Part shown: positions 28,620 to 38,220 of the stretch, piece by piece | Position numbering within the stretch: the stretch's first letter is position 1 | Layout: every line of letters begins with the position of its first letter | Source of the DNA: Sphingopyxis sp. H053 | Lineage (GTDB): Bacteria; Pseudomonadota; Alphaproteobacteria; Sphingomonadales; Sphingomonadaceae | NCBI RefSeq assembly: GCF_001468225.1 | Contig: NZ_LNRU01000001.1 | Span: 310,001-374,000 of the forward strand | Length of the DNA stretch: 64,000 nt | Reading direction: 5' to 3' | Position numbers and translations under genes: made by a program | Notes under the pieces: generated by a model | Databases searched by the model: none | What the model was told of the DNA's origin: nothing | Seen by the model: the letters and a program-made list of their open reading frames with translations, nothing else

Positions 28620-29633
28620 TCAGTCCGCGACCGGCGTCGCGAGCGGGAAATTCCAGCGCCCGTCCAGTATCTCGGCGCGGGGGCGGTAGAGCCGCACCAT
28701 ATAATTCCAACCCGCCGCGATCGGCAGGCAATTTTCCCGGCCGGCCGTGCAGCCGCCGAACTGGACCGTGACGTTCTTGTCCGCAGCATATCGGGCACTC
28801 AAATTGTTGAGCGAATAAATCTTTTGCGGATTGGCGATAAGCTGGCCGTTCCGGTCGTAGACCGTGATCGACCAGAAGGCATCGACGGGCACCGCTCCGA
28901 CGCGAAGCTTGTAGACGGTATTGCCATCGTTGCGGGGCGGCGTGACGTTGAGATAGGTCGCATCCGCGCGCGGAAGGCCGCCCCATGCTATCGCAGCGCC
29001 GACGAGATGCTCGACCGGATCGACCTCCGTCGGCTTGCCGAACGCGCGATCGAGATTGGGCAGCGTTTCGCCGAGCGCAATCAGCGCGCTCTTTACTTTC
29101 GTCCGGCTAGTGGCGTCCCAATCGGGTTTGTCGAAGCGGCCGGGGCCGCCCGGCTGGTCGACGACGACCGCATCCTGCAGCCCGCGGCCTACATCGAGGT
29201 CGCTCGCACGGGTCGGATCGACGAGGATACGAAGCCCGACAATCGCGTAGCGCGTGCCCGTGGTGGCGCGGTCGATCGTGTAGGTGCCCGCGCCATAGCG
29301 CACGAACGGAATATGATGATCCTCGTTGATCAGGGTCAGCGAAAAAAAGCGTGCGCCGGCGTCGGGCAGGGTGATGGTAACCGGGCCGGCGTCAAGGTCG
29401 AAGACCGCCGTCGAATAGAGCGTGTCGCGATTGGGACGGACGACCGTTTGCCGTTCCTGCAGAACCAGCTCGCGGTGATGCGAAAAGCGCCCCATCCCGC
29501 CGCGTGCGACGATATTTTCGATGTAGCGGTCGGTCTCGGCGCGAGCGAAGTTCGCGGGAGTGACCGGGACCGGCTGCGCGGGGGCAGGGCTCGTCGCGGC
29601 CAGCGCGAGCGCCAAAATGGTTTCAAGCGTCAT
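28620..29633 (-). CDS. DUF1254/DUF1214-type secreted protein, short form
   Basis: 337 aa with an N-terminal signal-like stretch (ETILALALAATSPAPAQPVP). The DUF1254-like part has VVRPNRDTLYSTAVFDLDAG; the DUF1214 part has FWSITVYDRNGQLIANP and ends with a WNYMVRLYRP-type segment. It is probably exported. The biochemical function of the family is not established. It is located 20 bp downstream of the acyl-CoA ligase gene and 33 bp upstream of the LuxR regulator gene, so all three are likely co-transcribed. A longer paralogue lies at 55135-56568. Confidence 0.82.
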   Translation of the reverse strand: MTLETILALALAATSPAPAQPVPVTPANFARAETDRYIENIVARGGMGRFSHHRELVLQERQTVVRPNRDTLYSTAVFDLDAGPVTITLPDAGARFFSLTLINEDHHIPFVRYGAGTYTIDRATTGTRYAIVGLRILVDPTRASDLDVGRGLQDAVVVDQPGGPGRFDKPDWDATSRTKVKSALIALGETLPNLDRAFGKPTEVDPVEHLVGAAIAWGGLPRADATYLNVTPPRNDGNTVYKLRVGAVPVDAFWSITVYDRNGQLIANPQKIYSLNNLSARYAADKNVTVQFGGCTAGRENCLPIAAGWNYMVRLYRPRAEILDGRWNFPLATPVAD

Positions 29634-29653
29634 GGTTGTTCTTTCCTTTCAGG

Positions 29654-31228
29654 TCAGCCGACGCGGCGGGTCTTGCCCGCCCAATATTTGTCGCGCACGG
29701 CGCGGCGGAGCACCTTGTGCGCGGCGCTGACGGGCAGATCGGGAACGAAGGTAACCGTCTTCGGCGCCTTGTGCTTCCCGATCCGACCCTTGACGAAGGC
29801 GACGATCTCCTCTTCCGACGCGCTGTTGCCGGGCTTCAGGATGACCTCGGCGTGGACGGCTTCGCCCCATTCGGGATGCGGGACGCCGACGACCGCAGAA
29901 TTGCTCACCGCGGGATGAGCGTTGATCGCGCTTTCAACCTCGATTGCATAGACGTTGAAACCGCCGGTGATGACCATGTCCTTCTTGCGGTCGACGATGG
30001 TGATGAAGCCGCGCGGGTCGCGAAAGCCGAGGTCGCCCGATTTCCAGAATCCGTCGGTGAACTCCTGCGCAGTCGTCTCGGGATTGCGGTAGTAACCGCG
30101 GATGTTGGCGCGCGATCGAATCCATATTTCGCCGGTCTGGCCCGCCGGAACCTCGCGGCCGTCGTCGTCGGTGATGATGAGTTCGGTGCCGGGCGTGACG
30201 CGCCCGGCCGAGGCGAGGCGGAATGCCAGATCCTCACCCTCGGCCAGATGGTCTGCCTTGCCGAGCAAGGTCGCGGGCTGCCAGCACTCGGTCGAACCAT
30301 AGATCTGGATGAAGATATTGCCGAACCGCTCCTGCAATCCCGCGAGCTTCGCCGCGCTCATCGGCGCCGCGCCATAATAGACCCAGTCGAGTGTCGAGAG
30401 GTCATAGCGATCCGCCGATTCCAGCTCGAGCAATCTATAGCAGAGCGTGGGCACGAGGCCGCCGATCGTGATCTTCTCGTGCTCGACGTTGCGGCACCAT
30501 TCGTCGAGGTCCGGGGCATTCTGCGTGACCATGCAGCAGCCGCGGAAGAAGGCGGGCAATATCGTCACCGAACCCCCGTGGCTCAACGGCGCCATCAGGA
30601 GGGTGCGGCCGCCGGGGCTGAAGGGGTTGTCGTGCGGGACATAATAGGCGTCGCGTCCCGCGAGCCAGTTGTCGATCGAATATTCGGCGCATTTGCTCTT
30701 GCCGGTCGTGCCACCGGTGAAGCGGTAAATGATCGGATCGTCGGTGATGTCGGTTTCGAATCCCGGATCGGCATCGCTGACGCCTTCGAGCAGATCCCAG
30801 AAATGGTCGACGTCATCGAATCCGGGACAAGGGTCCATTGCGACCATCCGGATGCCGCGCTCGCGCAGCGGGCCATGGAAGCGCTCGACAAGATTGCTTT
30901 CGAGGAACACTGCCTTGGGTTCGATCCAGTCGATCTGCCAGAGATGCTCGTCGAGCGAGTCGCGATAATTGGTCCACGCCGCTGCCGCCGCGCCCTTGAG
31001 GACGGTCGGTGCGTGAAGCAGCGAGAGATTGTCGTTATCGAGAATGCACAGATAGCGATCCCCACGCGCAAGGCCGAGCTTGCCGTGGATCATGTTGATG
31101 ATCCGGTTGGTCAGCCGGTCGAATTCGGCGAAACTGTATCGTCGGCCGCGCTCGACGTTCACCAATGCCTCAAGGTGCGGGTAGCGATCCGCGATCTCGC
31201 GTGTTGTGCGCGCGAAGTTCATCTTCAT
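29654..31228 (-). CDS. Acyl-CoA ligase (AMP-forming) 1
   Basis: 524 aa from ATG 31228 (AGAGGAA upstream); the frame is open to 31402 but that part is GC-repeat DNA. The adenylation P-loop TGGTTGKSKC is at residues 171-180, followed by IQIYGSTECWQPATLLGK and the hinge region IVDRKKDMVITGGFNVYAIE. The C-terminal catalytic lysine motif is AAHKVLRR. It activates a carboxylic acid as its CoA thioester, the entry step of the pathway. The ligase at 51198-52775 is its close paralogue. It is divergent from the MaoC-led operon. Confidence 0.93.
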   Translation of the reverse strand: MKMNFARTTREIADRYPHLEALVNVERGRRYSFAEFDRLTNRIINMIHGKLGLARGDRYLCILDNDNLSLLHAPTVLKGAAAAAWTNYRDSLDEHLWQIDWIEPKAVFLESNLVERFHGPLRERGIRMVAMDPCPGFDDVDHFWDLLEGVSDADPGFETDITDDPIIYRFTGGTTGKSKCAEYSIDNWLAGRDAYYVPHDNPFSPGGRTLLMAPLSHGGSVTILPAFFRGCCMVTQNAPDLDEWCRNVEHEKITIGGLVPTLCYRLLELESADRYDLSTLDWVYYGAAPMSAAKLAGLQERFGNIFIQIYGSTECWQPATLLGKADHLAEGEDLAFRLASAGRVTPGTELIITDDDGREVPAGQTGEIWIRSRANIRGYYRNPETTAQEFTDGFWKSGDLGFRDPRGFITIVDRKKDMVITGGFNVYAIEVESAINAHPAVSNSAVVGVPHPEWGEAVHAEVILKPGNSASEEEIVAFVKGRIGKHKAPKTVTFVPDLPVSAAHKVLRRAVRDKYWAGKTRRVG

Positions 31229-31410
31229 GGGCGTTCCTCTTCCGAAAACCACCCTAGCTCTACTGCTGCGCGCATGGCCCCCTCGTGTTGAGGGGGGGTG
31301 GGCGAGGCGAACGCTCGGGCGCCCCGCCCCCTCGCCAAGAGGGGTTAGTTCGCTTGCGGTGCGGCGGTAGCCAGGAGGACAGGACGCGCGCCATCCTGTC
31401 ACCAGCGCGA

Positions 31411-31881
31411 ATGGAGGGAATTTTGCGAAATCTGACCGAAGAAGAATTTCTGGCGCTGAACGGCACCGAAATCGGCGTTTCGGATTGGCTTCTCGTCGAT
31501 CAGGAGCGCGTCAACGGCTTTGCCGAGGCGACAGGCGATTTTCAGTTCATCCACGTCGATCCCGACAAGGCGCGTCATACGCCGTTCGGCCAGACGATCG
31601 CGCACGGCTTTCTGACGCTATCGCTGTTCCCGCTGCTCGCTCAGCAAGCCGACCTGCCGCTGCCTGCGGGGATGAGGATGGGGGTCAATTACGGCGGCAA
31701 CCGGACGCGTTTCCTGGCGCCGGTAAAGGTCGGCAAGCGGGTGCGCGGCCGCTTCCGCCAGCTCGCTTATGAAGCGAAGGGGCCGGGCCAATATCAGCAT
31801 ACTCTCGAATATGTGGTGGAGATCGAGGGCGAGGAAAAGCCCGCGCTGATCGCCGAGTGGGTCACGCTCTACTTCGTCTGA
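31411..31881 (+). CDS. MaoC-like (R)-specific enoyl-CoA hydratase
   Basis: 156 aa from ATG 31411; a TTG at 31423 is an equally good start because GGAGGG sits just before it. The hot-dog hydratase-2 signature is present: D43 and H48 in TGDFQFIHVDPDKARHTPFG, then IAHGFLTLSL. It hydrates trans-2-enoyl-CoA to a 3R-hydroxyacyl-CoA in the cytoplasm. It is the first gene of the plus-strand operon running to the racemase gene at 38204. Confidence 0.9.
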   Translation: MEGILRNLTEEEFLALNGTEIGVSDWLLVDQERVNGFAEATGDFQFIHVDPDKARHTPFGQTIAHGFLTLSLFPLLAQQADLPLPAGMRMGVNYGGNRTRFLAPVKVGKRVRGRFRQLAYEAKGPGQYQHTLEYVVEIEGEEKPALIAEWVTLYFV

Positions 31882-31911
31882 CCACCCCCGGAAAACAGAT
31901 TGGATTTCAGC

Positions 31912-32694
31912 ATGGAACAATCATCCTATCAGAAGATATTGCTGAGCCGGCGCGGCCGCGTTCTGACCCTGACGCTCAATGCGCCAGAGACGCTCAACGC
32001 CACCGACAGCGTGCTGCACGAAGAGCTTTCGCGTGTTTTCGCCGACGCCGCGGCCGACCCCGAATCCGACATCATCGTGCTGACCGGTGCTGGACGCGCG
32101 TTCAGTGCCGGGGGTGATGTCGACGCGATGCAATTGTCGATCGACAATCCCGAACTTTTCGAAACCGTGATCTTCGAGGCGAAGCGAATCATCTTTTCGC
32201 TGCTCGATTGCGAAAAGCCGGTGATCGCCAAGGTCAACGGCCATGCGATGGGTCTGGGTGCGACGATCGCGCTGTTCTGCGACATCATCTATGCTGCCGA
32301 TCATGCCAAGATCGGCGATCCGCACGTCTCGGTCGGCTTTGTTGCGGGCGACGGCGGCTCGGTGATCTGGCCGCAACTCATCGGCTATGCACGGGCCAAG
32401 GAATATCTGTTTACCGGCAAGGCCATGACCGCGGCGCGCGCGGCCGAGATCGGCCTGATCAATCACGCGCTGCCCGCAGCCGAACTCGATGCGGCGGTCG
32501 ACCGGTTCGCCGACGAGCTCGCCGCGGGCGCGACCAAGGCGATCCGCTGGACGAAGACGACGGTCAATATCCCGCTCAAGCAGCTCGCACACAGCATGAT
32601 GGACGTGGGCCTCGGCTATGAAGCCATGTCGAACCTGACCAGCGAGCACCGCGACCTGGTCCGCGCCTTTCGCGAAAAGGCAGGCAAGGCATGA
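31912..32694 (+). CDS. Enoyl-CoA hydratase/isomerase family protein 1
   Basis: 260 aa from ATG 31912 (an in-frame TTG at 31900 is also possible). Crotonase fold: the oxyanion-hole segments LTGAGRAFSAGGDVDAM and KVNGHAMGLGATIALFCDII, and the active-site strand DPHVSVGFVAGDGGSVIWPQ. It hydrates or isomerises an enoyl-CoA. It overlaps the next SDR gene by 4 bp. That a MaoC and a crotonase hydratase are adjacent suggests that two different steps or stereochemistries are handled. Confidence 0.9.
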   Translation: MEQSSYQKILLSRRGRVLTLTLNAPETLNATDSVLHEELSRVFADAAADPESDIIVLTGAGRAFSAGGDVDAMQLSIDNPELFETVIFEAKRIIFSLLDCEKPVIAKVNGHAMGLGATIALFCDIIYAADHAKIGDPHVSVGFVAGDGGSVIWPQLIGYARAKEYLFTGKAMTAARAAEIGLINHALPAAELDAAVDRFADELAAGATKAIRWTKTTVNIPLKQLAHSMMDVGLGYEAMSNLTSEHRDLVRAFREKAGKA

Positions 32695-33485
32695 GCGGCG
32701 CGGCGGGAGCGAGCACAGTCCCGCAGGGTGCGCTCGCGGGTCGCTCGGCGATCGTCACCGGCGCTGCCGGGGGGATCGGCTTTGCGATAGCGGAAAAGCT
32801 CAACGAACTGGGCGCCGACGTGACGATCATGGACCGCGACGTCGAACGCGCGCGCGCAACCGCCGAGGCGCGGCTCGCGTCGGGCTATACGGTCGTCGGC
32901 GGGGACGTGCGCCGCGAAGAGGATCTGAAAGCCATGTTCGACCATGCGGTCGGCGCGTGGGGCAAGGTCGATATCCTCGTCAACAATGCGGGAATCATGG
33001 AATTCGTGATCCCGACCGTCGACCAGGAATTGGCGAAATGGCAGCGGCTGATGGACGTCCACCTGCGCGCCGCCTTCATCACCAGCCAGATGTTCGGGCG
33101 CCATGTCCTGGAGCGGCAGGGGAATGGGAATATTGTCAATGTCTCGTCGATCACGGCGCTCCGGCCCATGCGCAGCTCGAACGGCTATGTCGTGGCGAAG
33201 GCGGCGCTGGCGGCGATGACCCAGACGATGGCGGCCGAATGGAGCGGGCAGGGGATTCGCGTCAACGCGGTCGCGCCGGGCTTTACTCGCACCCATTTCG
33301 CGGGTTCGGCCAACGAGGCCGGGGCGGATTTCAGCGATGTGTTCGGGCGAATTCCGATGAAGCGATTGGGGCAGCCACGCGAAATCGCCGAGGTCGTCGC
33401 CTTCCTCGTGTCCGATGCGGCTTCCTATGTATCGGGCGCCCTGATCCCGATCGACGGCGGTTGGGCCGCCAATTCCGGCCCCTAG
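32691..33485 (+). CDS. Short-chain dehydrogenase/reductase 1
   Basis: 264 aa. The classical SDR pattern is visible: VTGAAGGIGFAIAEKL for NAD(P) binding, VNNAGIMEFV, the catalytic Ser in NVSSITALRP, the YxxxK pair in NGYVVAKAALAAM, and IPIDGGWAAN at the C-terminus. Likely a 3-hydroxyacyl-CoA dehydrogenase or related alcohol oxidation within beta-oxidation. Its ATG overlaps the hydratase stop (ATGA), and the thiolase gene follows 95 bp later. Confidence 0.9.
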   Translation: MSGAAGASTVPQGALAGRSAIVTGAAGGIGFAIAEKLNELGADVTIMDRDVERARATAEARLASGYTVVGGDVRREEDLKAMFDHAVGAWGKVDILVNNAGIMEFVIPTVDQELAKWQRLMDVHLRAAFITSQMFGRHVLERQGNGNIVNVSSITALRPMRSSNGYVVAKAALAAMTQTMAAEWSGQGIRVNAVAPGFTRTHFAGSANEAGADFSDVFGRIPMKRLGQPREIAEVVAFLVSDAASYVSGALIPIDGGWAANSGP

Positions 33486-33580
33486 ACTGCGAGCCCCCCC
33501 ATTTCGGGAGGTTCAACGCTGGGGCGATTGCCTCCACCTCCTTCCCGGTTCCTGCGGGAACCCATTGAAAGGCCATTGCG

Positions 33581-34762
33581 ATGTCGCGCAAAATCTTCGT
33601 TGCCGGGGTGGGGATGCTCCCCTTCACCAAGCCCGGCGCCAGCGAGACTTATGAAAAGATGGGCGCGGCGGCCGCACGGCTGGCGCTTGCTGATGCCGGG
33701 GTCGGTTATGAGGCCGTACAACAGGCTTATGCCAGCTTCATTTTCGGCGACTCCTGTTCGGGCCAACGCGCGCTCTATGAGGTCGGCCTGACCGGTATTC
33801 CGATCATCAATGTGAACAATAATTGTTCGAGCGGATCGACCGCCATCTATCTCGCGCGGCAGGCGATCGAGGCCGGGGCGGCCGATGTCGTGCTCGCCGT
33901 CGGCTTCGAGCAGATGAACCCCGGCGCGCCGGCGGGCGGCTATTCCGACCGGCCAACGCCGCTCGATCGCTTCCGGGCCAGCGTCGATGAGCGCACCGGG
34001 GCATCCGACATGCCCGTCGCGCTTCGCCTGTTCGGCGGCGCGGGCTTTGAGCATATGGCGCGGTTCGGCACGCCGCTCGAGGCATTCGCCAATGTTCGCG
34101 CCAAGGCGAGCCGACACGCCGCACGCAACCCTCTCGCGGTGTTCCGCAAGGAAGTCACCGCCGCGGAGGTTCTCGCCGATCAGGTAATCTGGCCGGGCGT
34201 CATGACGCGCCTCATGGCCTGTCCGCCGACCTGCGGCGCCGCGGCGGTGCTCTTATGCAGCGAGGAAGGCGCCAGGAAATATGGCCTCGACACGCGCGTC
34301 TGGATCGCGGCGCAGGCCCTGACGACTGATGCGGCGGATACATTCGACAGCGGCGATATGCGCAATATCGTCGGCCATGGCATGGCGCAGCGCGCAGTGG
34401 AGCAGGTCTACGCGGCCGCCGGCATCGGTCCGGAGGATGTCGATGTCGTCGAACTGCACGACTGTTTCGCGCAGAACGAGTTGATCATGTATGAGGCGCT
34501 GGGGCTTTGCCCCGAAGGCGGCGCGGAAAAGTTCATCACAGACGGTGACAACAGCTATGGCGGCCGCTTTGTCGTCAATCCGTCGGGCGGCCTGCTGTCG
34601 AAGGGGCACCCGATCGGGGCAACCGGCCTCGCTCAATGTTTCGAACTCACCCAGCAACTGCGCGGCGCAGCCGACGAGCGCCAGGTCGAAGGCGCGCGCG
34701 TCGCGCTCCAGCATAATGTCGGTGTCGGCGGCGCCTGCGTCGTCACCATGTATCGGAGCTAA
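33581..34762 (+). CDS. SCPx/lipid-transfer-type thiolase 1
   Basis: 393 aa. The nucleophile Cys is C82 in VNNNCSSGSTA; the His residues lie in VELHDCF and KGHPIGATGLAQ; and the second active-site Cys is C386 in GVGGACVV near the end. It belongs to the SCP2-thiolase branch, which cleaves 3-oxoacyl-CoAs including 2-methyl-branched ones. It is about three quarters identical by eye to the thiolase at 53906. No separate DUF35 partner gene was seen, in contrast to Ltp2-type aldolases. Confidence 0.9.
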   Translation: MSRKIFVAGVGMLPFTKPGASETYEKMGAAAARLALADAGVGYEAVQQAYASFIFGDSCSGQRALYEVGLTGIPIINVNNNCSSGSTAIYLARQAIEAGAADVVLAVGFEQMNPGAPAGGYSDRPTPLDRFRASVDERTGASDMPVALRLFGGAGFEHMARFGTPLEAFANVRAKASRHAARNPLAVFRKEVTAAEVLADQVIWPGVMTRLMACPPTCGAAAVLLCSEEGARKYGLDTRVWIAAQALTTDAADTFDSGDMRNIVGHGMAQRAVEQVYAAAGIGPEDVDVVELHDCFAQNELIMYEALGLCPEGGAEKFITDGDNSYGGRFVVNPSGGLLSKGHPIGATGLAQCFELTQQLRGAADERQVEGARVALQHNVGVGGACVVTMYRS

Positions 34763-34765
34763 GCC

Positions 34766-35920
34766 ATGGATTTTCAGCCTGATCCGACGCTGGAGGCGTT
34801 TCGTGAAACGGTGCGCGCTTTCCTGCGTGACAATCTCCCGGACGATCTCGTGCAACAGACGATCGCAATGGTGTCGCCGCGCGACGCGATCATCCAGTGG
34901 CAACGCATCCTGACCGCCCAGGGCTGGGGCGCGCCCTATTGGGCCAAGGAGCATGGCGGCACCGGATGGACCGTCGAGCAGCAACTCGTTTTCGACGAGG
35001 AATGCGCGCGGGTGGGGGCACCCACGCTTGAAGGCTTTGCGCATAAGCTGCTGGGGCCGGTCCTCAACCAGTTTGCGACGCCCGAACAGTGGGAAACCCA
35101 CGTTCCCCTGATCATGAAGGGCGAGCGGCACTGGTGTCAGGGCTTTTCGGAGCCGGGATCGGGGTCTGACCTTGCCTCGCTGCGGACGCGCGCCGAATTG
35201 CGCGGCGACCGCTATGTCGTCAACGGCCAGAAGATCTGGACCAGCCTTGCGCACCGCGCCGACTGGATTTTCCTGCTCGCCCGCACCAATGCGGACGCGA
35301 AGAAGCAGGCGGGCATAAGCTTCCTTCTGATCGACATGAAGACGCCGGGCATCACGGTCCGTCCGATCATCAGCATCGACGGCGCGCATCACTTGAACGA
35401 GGTGTTCTTCGACGAGGTCGAGGTGCCGGCCGGCAATTTGATCGGCGAGGAAGGCGCGGGCTGGGGCATCACCAAATTCCTGCTCAACAATGAACATGCG
35501 ACGACCGCCGACCTGCCCGTTCTCAAGGCCTATCTTGCCCGAATGAAGACGTTGGCGAGCAGCCTGAAGATCGGCAACACGCCGCTGGTCGAGCGGGCTG
35601 ACTTCGCGGTGCAGATTGCGCGCTTCGAGGCCGAACTGCGCGCCGTCGCGATGATGGTTCAGCGCTCCGCGGCCTTCCATGGCGACCAGGGCCATTACGC
35701 ACATGCGCTGGGATCGATGCTCAAGCTGCGCGCGACCGACCTTCAGCAGCGGATGACGGTCTTCCTCGTCGAGATGCTCGGCGACGATGGCGCGCTCGTC
35801 GCGCCCGACGAAGGCAAGGGGCTGACGTCGGAAATGTTCTTCCGCCGCGCGGCGACGATCTACGGCGGATCGAACGAGGTCCAGCGCGGGATCGTCGCGA
35901 AATTGATGTTCGGATTTTGA
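34766..35920 (+). CDS. Acyl-CoA dehydrogenase, catalytic-type subunit of a pair
   Basis: 384 aa, 3 bp after the thiolase gene. Acyl-CoA dehydrogenase fold with the FAD-contact segment WCQGFSEPGSGSDLASLRTR and the catalytic glutamate in YGGSNEVQRGIVA at the C-terminus. The next gene, 11 bp downstream, is a second dehydrogenase that lacks this glutamate. Such pairs are typical of heteromeric alpha2beta2 dehydrogenases acting on steroid side chains and similar bulky acyl-CoAs. Electrons would pass to EtfBA. Confidence 0.9.
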   Translation: MDFQPDPTLEAFRETVRAFLRDNLPDDLVQQTIAMVSPRDAIIQWQRILTAQGWGAPYWAKEHGGTGWTVEQQLVFDEECARVGAPTLEGFAHKLLGPVLNQFATPEQWETHVPLIMKGERHWCQGFSEPGSGSDLASLRTRAELRGDRYVVNGQKIWTSLAHRADWIFLLARTNADAKKQAGISFLLIDMKTPGITVRPIISIDGAHHLNEVFFDEVEVPAGNLIGEEGAGWGITKFLLNNEHATTADLPVLKAYLARMKTLASSLKIGNTPLVERADFAVQIARFEAELRAVAMMVQRSAAFHGDQGHYAHALGSMLKLRATDLQQRMTVFLVEMLGDDGALVAPDEGKGLTSEMFFRRAATIYGGSNEVQRGIVAKLMFGF

Positions 35921-35931
35921 GGAGCTGACCG

Positions 35932-37065
35932 ATGGACTTCACTCTTACCGCCGAGCAGCAGATGCTGAGCGACAGCGTCGCCCGCTTCATTCAGAATGAA
36001 TATGACTTCGAGACCCGCACGCGCTTGGTGGCTGCAGGTGACGACGACGCCGCCAATTGGCGGACCTTCGCGGAGAATGGCTGGCTTGCGGTTTCCAGTC
36101 CCGAAGAGCTGGGCGGGTTCGGCGGCAGCCCGATCGAAACCGCGATCATCAGCGAGCAGTTCGGCCGCGGACTGGTAATCGAACCATGGCTCGGCTGCGC
36201 GGTCCTCGCGACACAGTTGCTGCTGGCGAGCGGCGATACCGCAGCGCAGGCGGAATGGATGCCCGGTCTTTGCGACGGGTCGCGCCGGCTGGCCGTCGCC
36301 TGGAGCGAAAAGGAAGCGCGCGGCGTTCCCCATGTCGTGGCGGTGCGCGCGGACGGTGATGCCCGGCTTACGGGGCGCAAGACGCTTGTGCTCGGCGGCG
36401 TCGGCGCCGACGCCTATCTGGTGACCGCGCGAGTCGATGGCGAAATCGATGCGCGCGGCGGTATCGGGCTGTTTCTCGTCAAGGCGGGTGCGCAAGGCCT
36501 CCAGGTGACGCCCACGCCGCTTCAGGACGGCAGCGCCGTGGCGGCGCTCACGCTCGACGCGGTTGCGGCGCGGCGGCTGGCGGGTGATGGTCTGGCGGCA
36601 CTCGAACAGGCGCTGGCCCACGCCGTCTGCGCGCTCTGCGCCGAGCTCGTCGGCGGAATGGAACGTGCGATCGAGATTTCCGCCGATTATCTGCGCACGC
36701 GCCAGCAGTTCGGCGTCACGATCGGCAGCTTCCAGAGCCTGCAGCACCGCATCGCCGATATGTCGGCGGAGATGGAACTCGCGCGGTCGATGCTGTTCGC
36801 CGCGCTGGCGTCGCTCGAAAATGACGACCCGGCGGATCGCGGCCCCGTGCTCTCGGGCGCGAAGGCGCTAATCGTGAGCGCGGCGCGCAGCATTTGCGGT
36901 CAGGCGATCCAGCTCCACGGCGGTATCGGCATGACCGAAGAGTGCGCAATCGGCCATTATTTCAAGCGCGCGATCGTGGCCGACGCGCTTTTCGGCGGGC
37001 GCACGCTGCACGACGCGATTTGCGCCGAAGCGCTGCAGGCCGAATTGACGCAGGCCGCAGCGTGA
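35932..37065 (+). CDS. Acyl-CoA dehydrogenase, probable non-catalytic partner subunit
   Basis: 377 aa. It starts MDFTLTAEQQMLSDSVARFI and contains the dehydrogenase segments TRQQFGVTIGSFQSLQHR and QAIQLHGGIGMTEECAIGHY. At the C-terminus, where the catalytic (S/T)NE motif should be, it has RAIVADALFGG and no glutamate. This fits the beta subunit of a heterotetrameric dehydrogenase that helps bind FAD and substrate with the product of the preceding gene. Its stop overlaps the GTG start of the racemase gene. Confidence 0.85.
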   Translation: MDFTLTAEQQMLSDSVARFIQNEYDFETRTRLVAAGDDDAANWRTFAENGWLAVSSPEELGGFGGSPIETAIISEQFGRGLVIEPWLGCAVLATQLLLASGDTAAQAEWMPGLCDGSRRLAVAWSEKEARGVPHVVAVRADGDARLTGRKTLVLGGVGADAYLVTARVDGEIDARGGIGLFLVKAGAQGLQVTPTPLQDGSAVAALTLDAVAARRLAGDGLAALEQALAHAVCALCAELVGGMERAIEISADYLRTRQQFGVTIGSFQSLQHRIADMSAEMELARSMLFAALASLENDDPADRGPVLSGAKALIVSAARSICGQAIQLHGGIGMTEECAIGHYFKRAIVADALFGGRTLHDAICAEALQAELTQAAA

Positions 37066-38204
37066 CCGAGGGGGCGGGGCCGCTGTCCGGGCTGCGGGTG
37101 CTGGAGATCGCCGGCATCGGGCCGGCGCCTTTTTGCGGCATGTTGCTCGCTGACATGGGGGCGGATGTCGTGATCGTCGATCGGACCCTGCCCAATGCCG
37201 AAACCATCGACCTCGGCGCCGCCGCGATAACCAACCGCGGGAAGCGCTCGGTGGCGCTCGATCTGAAGAGCGCCGATGGCATCGAAACCGTTCTTGATCT
37301 GATCGCGCGCTGCGATGTGTTGATCGAGGGCATGCGCCCCGGCGTCATGGAGCGGCTTGGCCTGGGGCCGGATGTCTGCCTCGAACGCAATCCGCGACTG
37401 GTCTATGGCCGGATGACCGGATGGGGGCAACATGGCCCGCTGGCGCACGCGGCGGGACACGACCTCAACTATATCGGGCTCTCGGGCGCGCTCTGGTATG
37501 CGGGGCAGCCCGATGAGCCGCCGCTCGCGCCGCCCAGTCTCGTCGGCGATATCGGCGGCGGCGCTCTCTATCTCGCCGTCGGCGTGCTGGCGGCTGCGAT
37601 GAGCGCGCGCGAGACCGGAAAGGGCCAAGTGGTCGACGCGGCGATCGTCGACGGCAGCGCGCATATGACCAGCCTGTTACTGGCGCTCAAAGCCGGCGGC
37701 GCGATGGTCACCGAGCGCGGACGGAGCGGCCTCGACGGCGCCTATTGGTATTCCACCTATCGCTGCGCCGATGGCGGATTCATCACGCTGGGGGCGGTCG
37801 AACCCAAATTCTATCACCTGCTGCTCGAAAAGCTCGATCTGCTGGACGATCCGGCCTTCGCCGACCGCGACGATCTCGACGCCTGGCCTGATCGCCGCGC
37901 GCAACTGGAGCGGCTGTTCGCGACGCGCCCGCGCGGCGATTGGTGTGCGCTGCTCGAAGGCACCGATGCCTGCTTCGCGCCGGTGTTGAGCCCCGAAGAG
38001 GCGGCGACGCATCCGCATATGGCTGCGCGCGGCGTCTATCGCGAAGCCGGCGGCGTCCTCCATGCAGCGCCTGCGCCGCGCTTCTCGCGCACCCCCGATC
38101 CCGCAATAGGCCGCATTCCGCAACGAGGAGGCGATCTGGACGCCGTGCTGGGCGAATGGCTGGCGGACGATGCCGGCAAGCGCGCGATGGGACCCTCCGC
38201 CTGA
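37062..38204 (+). CDS. Alpha-methylacyl-CoA racemase-like CoA-transferase family III protein
   Basis: 380 aa from GTG 37062, which overlaps the previous TGA; the upstream part of the frame is shadow. Family III signature near the start (ILADMGADVV-type: CGMLLADMGADVVIVDR). The three residues used by characterised racemases are all in place by eye alignment: H133 in AAGHDLNYIGLSGAL, D163 in VGDIGGG, and E247 in AVEPKFY. It therefore fits alpha-methylacyl-CoA racemase (2R/2S epimerisation) better than a CoA transferase. It is the last gene of the operon that starts at 31411. Confidence 0.85.
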   Translation: MTEGAGPLSGLRVLEIAGIGPAPFCGMLLADMGADVVIVDRTLPNAETIDLGAAAITNRGKRSVALDLKSADGIETVLDLIARCDVLIEGMRPGVMERLGLGPDVCLERNPRLVYGRMTGWGQHGPLAHAAGHDLNYIGLSGALWYAGQPDEPPLAPPSLVGDIGGGALYLAVGVLAAAMSARETGKGQVVDAAIVDGSAHMTSLLLALKAGGAMVTERGRSGLDGAYWYSTYRCADGGFITLGAVEPKFYHLLLEKLDLLDDPAFADRDDLDAWPDRRAQLERLFATRPRGDWCALLEGTDACFAPVLSPEEAATHPHMAARGVYREAGGVLHAAPAPRFSRTPDPAIGRIPQRGGDLDAVLGEWLADDAGKRAMGPSA

Positions 38205-38220
38205 TCGAAAAGGCGCGCGA

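Noticed and set aside
27765..29918. 717-codon plus-strand frame opposite LAL 1 and the DUF1254 gene
   Set aside because: Runs antisense across two well-supported genes; the low-complexity Arg/Asp/Val composition is typical of shadows.
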